DNA from: Firmicutes bacterium CAG:449
GTDB lineage: Bacteria; Bacillota_I; Bacilli_A; RFN20; CAG-449
Reading direction: 5' to 3'
Assembly (NCBI GenBank): GCA_000432895.1
Contig: FR889430.1
Location: 9,305-23,277 of the forward strand
DNA length: 13,973 bases
This document shows, in pieces, positions 8,033 to 13,973 of this stretch. A model generated the notes under the pieces. It was not told where the DNA came from. It did not search any database and saw nothing but the letters and a program-made list of their open reading frames with translations. Numbering within the stretch: the first letter of the stretch is position 1; every line of letters starts with the position of its first letter. The position numbers were made by a program, and so were the translations under genes.

Positions 8033-10056
8033 AAAGAGCTCCTTTCTTCATTATTTTCATTAGTTAAATTAGTACAAGATGTTGAAACAATCATTTGCAT
8101 ATTAGAAGTAGTTAAATTATATAAAACATTATTATAAACATTTACATCACTAGAAGTGGAAATGTCCATAATTACACTAGTTAAAGCCTTACTATAATGA
8201 ATCAAATTATCATAAATTTTAGTATTTGTATTAGCTAAAATCCAAATAGTATCACCATGTCCATTAAAGAAATAATTATTATGGATATCGACATTTTTAA
8301 TCGTGCCACTTACACATTTAGAAGGATTATCACCATAAGCAAAAACACTTAAATCGTTATAATTATTAAGGAATTTATTATTAGCAATTTCAATATCTTG
8401 AGGCACAATAGCTTCTTTAAAAATATCATTAACTGCAAGAACTTGTATAGCGCCCATCACAACATTTTGGAAGGTACAATTAATAATTTTTGATTTTCTT
8501 GATTGAAGTAAAATACCACGATTTCTTTTATTTCTAATAATACAATTATCTAAAGTCATTTTAGTAATTTTACTAGCATTACCAACTGTTTGACCTACCT
8601 TTACTTTAGAAGGTCTTTTATCAACGGTTAAAGTATAAGAAGTTCCAATTTTTGCAATATCAACAATTTTAAAAGTATCTATGAATTCCATATTTTCTGG
8701 ATTATAAATATCGATTGTATCACCAACTACATAAGGTATAGCAACTTCATTTTGAGTTTGCGCAATATCAATTTCTTTACTAGAAGCATTAACATTAGTT
8801 ACTTTAGTATAAAATGATTTAATATTTAAAGCATCATCATGGCTTCCTTCAAGAAGACAATTTGTAATATTCAAATCACCTTCTAAAGCAATAGTATGAA
8901 TTATATCAGCTGTACAAGTCATAATTCTATTTGAGCCTTTTTTCGTGGCAAAATTTGTTCTATTCAAATAAACATTTTTTCCACCTTCGACTCTAAAACC
9001 CATTCCACCTGTTACATATACATTAACATTTTCAAAATAAACATTTTCGCAATTAACAAAATGGAAACCATGATTTTCATACATTGTATAAGCAAAAGAA
9101 ACTTTTGTACCTATTTTAGGATCCTCATAAGTTTTAGTCCTATATTCAAAATTTTCATTTAAAGTAATTGCAAGTTCTCTACTACTAGCAGTATATTCAA
9201 TATCATAAACACCTCTTAAAGAAGAACTTGAAGGTGAATTATAAAACAAATTGCCATTACGATTTGGAACATAACCACCTGTTATATCATCATAATAACA
9301 TTCCATATATGAACAAGTTTTCTTACCCCAATTTTGATAAATAGATTGGCTTAAATCAAATTCATCAGGAATATCAAGAATAACAACTGGATTATTATCT
9401 TTTCTTATTACACTTTTAACAGTTCCTGCAATAGTAGGTGAATATTCCATATCAAAAGAAATATTCATAATATTAACATTTTTAGAAACTTTAGCTTCAA
9501 AATAGGTTCCCCATCCTGAATATAAAAATTCAGTATTATCACCCACTAAATACACATCTTCAATTCCATTAACATCAACTGTTGCAGAAAATTTATAAAT
9601 ACCTTGTTTAAATTTAATAATTTTATTACCTTTAACATTAACCAAATTGCTTAATAAAATTGATAAATTACCTGAATTATTACTACCATTAGGAGTGATA
9701 TTATAATCTTCCGCTAGATAGATAGTTCCTTCAGGAACATTATATAATTTTTCGTTTTCAAATCTTTGTTTATTAACACCAACATTTTTCATATCACTTA
9801 AACCAATATTTTCTTTACAAATATAATCACTAGAAAAAGCAGAAGAATTTAAATTATCCATAACTTCTTGAAGAGTATCATAATTTTCTTCACTTGAAGA
9901 ACTATCTTCTGAAGTAGTAGTTTGACTTGTTGTAGAACCTGTCGTAGTTTGACTTGTTGTAGAATCTGTCGTAGTTTGACTAGTAGAAGTACTAATTTGA
10001 TTATTACAAGAAACAAGTGAAATTAAAGCCAATAAAAATCCAATATTCTTTTTCAT
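8029..10056 (-). CDS. GH110-like parallel beta-helix lipoprotein, shorter paralogue
   Basis: 675 residues. The signal peptide ends at lipobox LVSC (Cys17). A Ser/Thr linker with a 9-residue repeat covers about 22-57, then a beta-helix runs to the C-terminus. It shares with the following gene the segment GxxNVGVN (about 85-95), the CTADIIH / SHDDALNIK pair (Asp384, then Asp407-Asp408, again 23 residues apart) and RNKRNRGILLQ (508-518). It lacks both the Ig-like domain and the CBM9-like tail, so the two arose by duplication and then gained or lost modules. The HF of the family motif ADAxHF is HT here, a difference near the presumed active site that may mean another specificity. AAAGGAC, read inside the last codons of the solute-binding gene, serves as ribosome binding site; only three bases separate the two genes. 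It ends in TGA overlapping the next ATG. A GH110-like exo-alpha-galactosidase on the outer face of the membrane is the best guess. Confidence 0.8.
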   Translation of the reverse strand: MKKNIGFLLALISLVSCNNQISTSTSQTTTDSTTSQTTTGSTTSQTTTSEDSSSSEENYDTLQEVMDNLNSSAFSSDYICKENIGLSDMKNVGVNKQRFENEKLYNVPEGTIYLAEDYNITPNGSNNSGNLSILLSNLVNVKGNKIIKFKQGIYKFSATVDVNGIEDVYLVGDNTEFLYSGWGTYFEAKVSKNVNIMNISFDMEYSPTIAGTVKSVIRKDNNPVVILDIPDEFDLSQSIYQNWGKKTCSYMECYYDDITGGYVPNRNGNLFYNSPSSSSLRGVYDIEYTASSRELAITLNENFEYRTKTYEDPKIGTKVSFAYTMYENHGFHFVNCENVYFENVNVYVTGGMGFRVEGGKNVYLNRTNFATKKGSNRIMTCTADIIHTIALEGDLNITNCLLEGSHDDALNIKSFYTKVTNVNASSKEIDIAQTQNEVAIPYVVGDTIDIYNPENMEFIDTFKIVDIAKIGTSYTLTVDKRPSKVKVGQTVGNASKITKMTLDNCIIRNKRNRGILLQSRKSKIINCTFQNVVMGAIQVLAVNDIFKEAIVPQDIEIANNKFLNNYNDLSVFAYGDNPSKCVSGTIKNVDIHNNYFFNGHGDTIWILANTNTKIYDNLIHYSKALTSVIMDISTSSDVNVYNNVLYNLTTSNMQMIVSTSCTNLTNENNEERSSL
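9917..9984 (-). repeat. 27-base tandem repeat encoding the Ser/Thr linker
   Basis: Two full units (9917-9943 and 9944-9970) differ at one base, and a partial third unit follows from 9971. Each codes for nine residues (QTTTxSTTS). The length is a multiple of three, so copy number can vary without breaking the frame. The segment links the lipid anchor to the beta-helix domain. Confidence 0.85.
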
Positions 10057-10059
10057 AAA

Positions 10060-11790
10060 TTATTGTCCTTTATATCTAGCTAAAGAATCGTTATAACATT
10101 TCATTAATTCATCAACATTATAGCCTTTTAAGGTATTAATAAAATCATTATAGCTATTATCATCAAAAGGATCTCTATTATTATCACCACGAATATAACT
10201 CGCCTCTAAGAATTCAAGTTGAGGATCAAGAGCCGCTTTTATAGTTGTAATTTTACTATATTCTTCGGCATTCATTTTAATTTCTGATGGTTCAGGATTT
10301 TTTAAATAAGGCAAATATCTTTGTGACATTTTATTTAAAGAATCAATAATTTTATCGTTCATTTTTTCAACAAAGTTGCTTGACCAATATAAAGCAGAAG
10401 CACTACCAACATTAGGAGTAATGGTAGCTCTATATTGTTCTTGATTACCTGTCCAAGTTGATGGAACATTAAAAGTCCAAGAAGTATGTTCATCATTATC
10501 CCAAGTCCAATTTTTATTTTCCACTCCATAGGAAATTAATTGAGTACCTAAATCGCTATACATAATATCAAGAAGTCTAGCAACCTCTCTAACATAAACT
10601 GATTTTTGAGGAATAGTTGCTCCATCTGGTTTAAAATAACCAAATCCCCATTGTAAAGGTGTACCAGTATAATAAGAAGAAGTTAAAGGACCAAATGTAA
10701 TATAATCTTCTTCATAATCATATCCAACAATTAAGTAGGCAGCTGCCGCTGGAAAACTTCCTAAACGATTCTTTACACCATTTTGAGCCATTTGATTATC
10801 TGTTTTATTAGAAAAAGTACTAACATCCATTAATCCTTCATTCCACATAGTACGCGCAACTTGTAAATATTTTCTATATGCTTCTTGATAAGGAACATAA
10901 GTATATTTAGAATTATCATTTTCAATTTCTGCTCCAGAAGAAACATATCCATAACTTGCTAAAATGAAATTTCTTAAATATTCAAGAGATTTAGAAGTAA
11001 CTGGAATTTCATCATTAGCGTCATCATTTAAATTAGCGTCTAATTCTTTAAACGCTCTTAAAACATTTAAATACTCTTCAATTGTTTTAATTTCATCAGC
11101 ATTTGGAAGAAGTTTACCTTTATATCCACCAAATTCTCGATTAATATTATCAATCCATTTTTGATTAATAAACATTTTAAAAGTTAAATCTCTAGCCACA
11201 TCTTTAACTGATAAAGTTGAATACATATATCCATCTGATAAAGTAGCGGTTTTAATCGCATCACCTTTTTGTTTATCAACACCAAAATTAGTTTCTAAAC
11301 CTTGTTTATAATTTGGCATATAATTATCAATAATATTACCAACATTCACTTGATTTCCATTTACTGAATAAGAATAATTATTATCATTAAAAGGAACATA
11401 TGCATCATATTTTTTTTCAGCATATTCAACAAGTTCAGAAACAGGGTTGTTAAATAAGAATAAGTCAGGAATAGTACTATCTGTTGACCATGCTCCAGTT
11501 CTTTGATTTGTATAAGCTGAAGTATCTGGCGTAGTAAATTCAAAATTCAAGCCAGTAATTTCTGATAAATAATTAAACATTTCTAATTCACTATAATTAG
11601 GATTACCTGCACTATGTGGAGCAAATATTTTAATTGTGACAGGATCTTTAACAATTCTATAAGGATTATCTTCTGTCCCATTAATTAAAAAATTATCTGG
11701 ATCATAATTTTTTTGGCTAGATGAACATCCGACAAGTGAAGCAAAACTCATAACAACAATAGATGATAATGTAATTAATTTTCTTTTCAT
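10060..11790 (-). CDS. extracellular oligosaccharide-binding lipoprotein of an ABC importer (LplA/YtcQ type)
   Basis: 576 residues from the ATG at 11790: MKRKLITLSSIV begins a signal peptide ending in lipobox LVGC (Cys22). An earlier in-frame ATG at 11838 would add 16 charged residues in front of the signal peptide and run into the permease gene. The AAGGAG six bases before 11790 decides for the later start. The mature protein has the two-lobed solute-binding fold of the large LplA/YtcQ subfamily: DPVTIKIFAPHS starts the first lobe, and the acidic DDANDEIPVTS near 256-266 matches the Asp-rich, DEIP-ending loop usual in this group. The length of 550-580 is normal for the subfamily. It is encoded directly after its two permeases and before the surface enzymes. 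B. subtilis relatives serve pectin-derived (rhamnogalacturonan, galactan) oligosaccharides, so a complex oligosaccharide is the likely ligand. Confidence 0.9.
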   Translation of the reverse strand: MKRKLITLSSIVVMSFASLVGCSSSQKNYDPDNFLINGTEDNPYRIVKDPVTIKIFAPHSAGNPNYSELEMFNYLSEITGLNFEFTTPDTSAYTNQRTGAWSTDSTIPDLFLFNNPVSELVEYAEKKYDAYVPFNDNNYSYSVNGNQVNVGNIIDNYMPNYKQGLETNFGVDKQKGDAIKTATLSDGYMYSTLSVKDVARDLTFKMFINQKWIDNINREFGGYKGKLLPNADEIKTIEEYLNVLRAFKELDANLNDDANDEIPVTSKSLEYLRNFILASYGYVSSGAEIENDNSKYTYVPYQEAYRKYLQVARTMWNEGLMDVSTFSNKTDNQMAQNGVKNRLGSFPAAAAYLIVGYDYEEDYITFGPLTSSYYTGTPLQWGFGYFKPDGATIPQKSVYVREVARLLDIMYSDLGTQLISYGVENKNWTWDNDEHTSWTFNVPSTWTGNQEQYRATITPNVGSASALYWSSNFVEKMNDKIIDSLNKMSQRYLPYLKNPEPSEIKMNAEEYSKITTIKAALDPQLEFLEASYIRGDNNRDPFDDNSYNDFINTLKGYNVDELMKCYNDSLARYKGQ

Positions 11791-11796
11791 AACTTT

Positions 11797-11802
11797 CTCC
11801 TT
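11797..11802 (-). promoter_or_regulatory. ribosome binding site fixing the start of the solute-binding lipoprotein
   Basis: AAGGAG on the minus strand ends six bases before the ATG at 11790 and overlaps the stop codon of the preceding permease gene (11803-11801). No comparable site precedes the in-frame ATG at 11838. Confidence 0.85.
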
Positions 11803-12667
11803 AGCCTTTAATACCACCAATGGTGACTCCTTTTTCAAAATATTTTTGGAAAAATGGATAAATAATTAATAATGGTAATGATGAAACAACGATTGTAACA
11901 TATTTTAATTGCTCCGATAAGTTAACATCAGTTCCTCCACCTACACTTGATTGATTAGAAATCAAAATACTATTTAAAACATTTTGTAATGGATATAAAG
12001 ATGAATCTTGTACATACATTAAAGCATTAAAATATGAATTCCAATAACCAACAATTGCATAAAGAACCATAACTGCAATAATTGGTCTACAAAGTGGTAA
12101 AACAATTCTTGTAAAAATTTTAACATCTCCACATCCATCAATCATTGCGGCTTCTTGAAGTTCCATTGGAATTGAAGATTGCATATAAGTTCTTATAACA
12201 ATAATATTAAATACAGAAATACAGCCTGGTAAAATGATTGCCCATATTGTGTTATATAATTTTAATTGTTGAATTAATAAATATGTTGGAATCATTCCTC
12301 CAGAAATAAACATCGTTAAAACTAAAAATAAATTTAAAAATTTTCTTCCTTTAAAATCTCTTCTAGAAAGAGGATAAGCACACAATACTTGGCAAGTAAC
12401 TTGAATTATTGTCCCAATAAATGTATATAATAAAGAATTTCTAAACCCTCTCCAAATATCTTCATTTTTAAAAATCTCTTTATAACCATCTAAAGTAAAT
12501 TGTTGAGGAAATAAACCTACTTCTCCAGATACTACTGCATCCGCTGAAGAAAATGAAGATGCAAGAACATTAATCAAAGGAAACAAAAACATCAATGCAA
12601 GTAAGCCAAGAATTATCATAATGATAATATCGAAGACTTTTTCTGAACCTCTACTTTTTCTATTCAT
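11801..12667 (-). CDS. ABC importer inner-membrane permease, LplC/YtcP type (CUT1)
   Basis: 288 residues with about six membrane segments (about 13-37, 76-98, 110-131, 138-160, 194-215, 258-275). The cytoplasmic EAA loop that contacts the ATPase is QEAAMIDGCGDVKIFTRIVLPL at about 171-192, with the family Gly and LP in place. The C-terminus FEKGVTIGGIKG is the hallmark end of the YtcP/LplC group. It forms a heterodimer with the product of the gene before it. AGGAGGAG precedes the ATG, and the stop codon TAG of the upstream permease is embedded in that site, pointing to coupled translation. The substrate is likely an oligosaccharide delivered by the lipoprotein encoded next. No ATPase gene follows; related systems share a general one such as MsmX. 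Confidence 0.93.
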   Translation of the reverse strand: MNRKSRGSEKVFDIIIMIILGLLALMFLFPLINVLASSFSSADAVVSGEVGLFPQQFTLDGYKEIFKNEDIWRGFRNSLLYTFIGTIIQVTCQVLCAYPLSRRDFKGRKFLNLFLVLTMFISGGMIPTYLLIQQLKLYNTIWAIILPGCISVFNIIVIRTYMQSSIPMELQEAAMIDGCGDVKIFTRIVLPLCRPIIAVMVLYAIVGYWNSYFNALMYVQDSSLYPLQNVLNSILISNQSSVGGGTDVNLSEQLKYVTIVVSSLPLLIIYPFFQKYFEKGVTIGGIKG

Positions 12668-12679
12668 AGTAATCTCCTC

Positions 12680-13651
12680 CTACCATAATGAATTGTCACT
12701 AACTTTTTTAGAAACAAAGTTACCAAGACACAAAATAATAATATTTACTACTGAATTAAATAAACCAATTGCAGTAGCGTAAGAATATTGAGCAGATCCA
12801 AATTTAGGGAATGAAACATTATACACATAAGTAGCAATAATTTCTGAAGAAGATAAATTCGTTGATAATTGCATTAAATATACCTTTTCAAAACCAACAC
12901 TTAAAATATTACCAATAGACATAATAAACATAATAACCGCTAAAGGAATAATTTGAGGTAAATTAACATATAAAATTCTTCTTCCTCTACCCGCTCCATC
13001 AATAATAGCAGCATCGTGTAAATTAGGATCAACATTAGCCAAACTTCCCATATACACAATTGACCACCATCCTAAACCTTGCCACAAACCTGAAACAACA
13101 TATAACATACAAAAGTAATCAGGATTTTCCATTAAATTAGTGGCATCAAAACCAAAAAAAGCAAATATTCTAGTAAAAATACCACTATCAACTTTAAAGA
13201 AAGCAAACATCATACCAACTAAAACTGAAACTGAAATAAAATAAGGAGCATACATAATAGTTTGTATTAGCCTTTTATATTTTTTAGCTTTAACTTCATT
13301 TAATAATAAAGCAAAAATAATTGGTAAAATAGAATTAAAAACAATTGAAGCAATTGATAAAACTAAAGTATTTTTAATAATAGTCCAAAAATTAGGCGCG
13401 GTAATAAATGTATAAAAATGTTTAAAACCACCCATTGAAGTCCAATCAGAATTAAAAATACCTTTAAAAGAACTATAATCTTTAAAAGCAATAATAAGTC
13501 CACTTAAAGGAAGATAATGAAAAATAAAAATATAAACAACAGTAGGAATTGTCATTATAAAAAGAGCTAATCCAATTTTGGAATACCATTTACGTTTTTC
13601 TGGAGTTCTTGATAATGTTTCAATTTCTTGTTTTGATAATTTTGCTTCCAT
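12680..13651 (-). CDS. ABC importer inner-membrane permease, LplB/YteP type (CUT1)
   Basis: 323 residues. A basic N-terminal tail (about 1-25) is followed by about six membrane segments (about 26-46, 90-115, 131-151, 180-203, 233-253, 293-311). The EAA loop DAAIIDGAGRGRRILYVNLP lies at 213-232. The start of the first membrane block with HYLPLSGLIIAFKDY is typical of LplB/YteP permeases, and the length is usual for them. It is the first gene of the operon, starting just downstream of the candidate cre site, with GGAG eight bases ahead of the ATG. It pairs with the 288-residue permease encoded 12 bases further on to form the translocation channel for oligosaccharides. Confidence 0.93.
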   Translation of the reverse strand: MEAKLSKQEIETLSRTPEKRKWYSKIGLALFIMTIPTVVYIFIFHYLPLSGLIIAFKDYSSFKGIFNSDWTSMGGFKHFYTFITAPNFWTIIKNTLVLSIASIVFNSILPIIFALLLNEVKAKKYKRLIQTIMYAPYFISVSVLVGMMFAFFKVDSGIFTRIFAFFGFDATNLMENPDYFCMLYVVSGLWQGLGWWSIVYMGSLANVDPNLHDAAIIDGAGRGRRILYVNLPQIIPLAVIMFIMSIGNILSVGFEKVYLMQLSTNLSSSEIIATYVYNVSFPKFGSAQYSYATAIGLFNSVVNIIILCLGNFVSKKVSDNSLW

Positions 13652-13664
13652 AATATTCTCCTAT

Positions 13665-13679
13665 TGTAAGCACTTTCAT
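13665..13679 (-). promoter_or_regulatory. candidate cre operator (CcpA or another LacI-family repressor)
   Basis: The minus strand reads ATGAAAGTGCTTACA, matching the Bacillus consensus WTGAAARCGYTTWCW at 14 of 15 positions; only the central C is T. It sits between the candidate -10 box and the ribosome binding site of the permease gene, a position that gives repression. This suggests the operon is shut off by preferred sugars or by a local LacI-type regulator. Confidence 0.65.
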
Positions 13680-13707
13680 TATAAAATAAAATGATATAGT
13701 TTTTCCA
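13678..13707 (-). promoter_or_regulatory. candidate sigma-A promoter of the glycan operon
   Basis: The minus strand has TATAAT at 13683-13678, preceded after 18 bases by TGGAAA at 13707-13702 (4 of 6 matches to TTGACA). The -10 box abuts and slightly overlaps the cre-like site. In such AT-rich DNA a TATAAT arises easily, so position rather than sequence is the main support. Confidence 0.4.
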
Positions 13708-13724
13708 TAAACTAAAATGACATT

Positions 13725-13745
13725 AAATATATACTTTTTTGATTT
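13725..13745. repeat. AT-rich direct repeat, copy 1, in the divergent promoter region
   Basis: This 21-base segment matches 13865-13885 at 20 of 21 positions in the same orientation. Its core, AATATATA-N-TTTTTT, occurs a third time at 13770-13785. It could be an operator set for the divergent regulator-type gene, or chance in AT-rich DNA. Confidence 0.45.
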
Positions 13746-13864
13746 TTAATCATTTTAATATTATCAATTAATATATAGTTTTTTTACATTTTCTACTCTT
13801 TTCGATAAATATAGATATAATTTTTCATTTTAATTTGTATTAAATAGTTTTATTATATTAATAT

Positions 13865-13885
13865 AAATATATATTTTTTTGATTT
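13865..13885. repeat. AT-rich direct repeat, copy 2, next to the divergent gene
   Basis: Second copy of the 21-base repeat at 13725-13745, with one mismatch (T for C at the N of the core). It ends one base before the AAAGG ribosome binding site of the plus-strand gene, so a protein bound here could block that gene's expression. Confidence 0.45.
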
Positions 13886-13897
13886 AAAGGATAAATT

Positions 13898-13973
13898 ATG
13901 AACAAAATTAATTTTATAAATAGAAGTTTATGTTTTAGAAACATTATTGATGATTTTAATACCGATTTTTCTA
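13898..13973 (+). CDS. divergently transcribed gene, first 25 codons only, function not recognised
   Basis: ATG at 13898 is preceded by AAAGG with a seven-base gap and opens a frame reading MNKINFINRSLCFRNIIDD with no stop before the window ends. The 25 residues visible carry no motif I can name. Divergent placement beside an LplABC-type sugar operon is common for AraC-family or other sugar-responsive regulators, so a regulator is a reasonable but unproven guess. Confidence 0.55.
   Translation, partial: MNKINFINRSLCFRNIIDDFNTDFS

Noticed and set aside
10964..11164. Plus-strand open frame of 66 codons
   Set aside because: Antisense to the solute-binding protein gene without any start signal.
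11361..11543. Minus-strand frame of 60 codons inside the solute-binding gene
   Set aside because: Out-of-frame shadow; low-complexity Leu/Ile/Met composition.
11791..11838. N-terminal extension of the solute-binding protein from ATG 11838
   Set aside because: It would put 16 charged residues before a good lipoprotein signal peptide and overlap the permease gene; the strong AAGGAG belongs to the ATG at 11790.
1..13973. CRISPR arrays, tRNA/rRNA genes, transposases or integrases
   Set aside because: None seen: no regularly spaced identical repeats, no cloverleaf-like segment, and no recombinase motifs in any frame.

Overview
The window is a very AT-rich stretch (roughly a quarter to 30 % G+C by eye) from a low-GC Gram-positive bacterium of the Bacilli. 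The lipoproteins carry Bacillota-type lipoboxes, the ribosome binding sites are strong AAGGAGG-type sites, and the importer is of the LplABC/YtcQ type. The Ser/Thr-rich lipoprotein N-termini followed by bacterial Ig-like domains would suit an uncultured gut or animal-associated relative of the Erysipelotrichales, Anaeroplasmatales or RF39 lineages; this placement is inference. Tryptophan is read from TGG throughout and no gene contains an in-frame TGA, so the standard bacterial code applies rather than the Mycoplasma code.

Layout: one long operon runs on the minus strand from about 13651 down past the left edge. In order of transcription it holds two ABC permeases (13651-12680 and 12667-11801), a solute-binding lipoprotein (11790-10060), and two paralogous parallel beta-helix lipoproteins that look like glycoside hydrolase family 110 (10056-8029 and 8032-5036). 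A non-catalytic multi-domain binding lipoprotein follows (5001-2809), then an intercistronic hairpin (2797-2765). Last come two enzymes without signal peptides: a GH127-like beta-L-arabinofuranosidase relative (2746-1262) and the N-terminal 424 codons of a GH78-like alpha-L-rhamnosidase relative (1272 to beyond base 1). Genes overlap or lie 3-62 bases apart. A divergent gene starts at 13898 on the plus strand and leaves the window after 25 codons. The 246-base gap between the divergent starts holds a candidate promoter, a near-consensus catabolite-repression (cre) site and a threefold AT-rich repeat.

Working model: this is a Gram-positive polysaccharide-utilisation locus. The lipid-anchored GH110-like enzymes trim, and the 730-residue lipoprotein binds, a galactose-containing glycan at the cell surface. 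The lipoprotein/permease trio imports the oligosaccharides, with its ATPase encoded elsewhere. The cytoplasmic GH127-like and GH78-like enzymes then remove arabinofuranose-like and rhamnose-like residues. The enzyme mix would suit a plant pectin side chain, arabinogalactan or a complex host or microbial glycan; the real substrate cannot be read from sequence alone. The most notable observation is that both beta-helix lipoproteins keep the GH110-type Asp and Asp-Asp pattern at identical spacing while differing in their attached modules.
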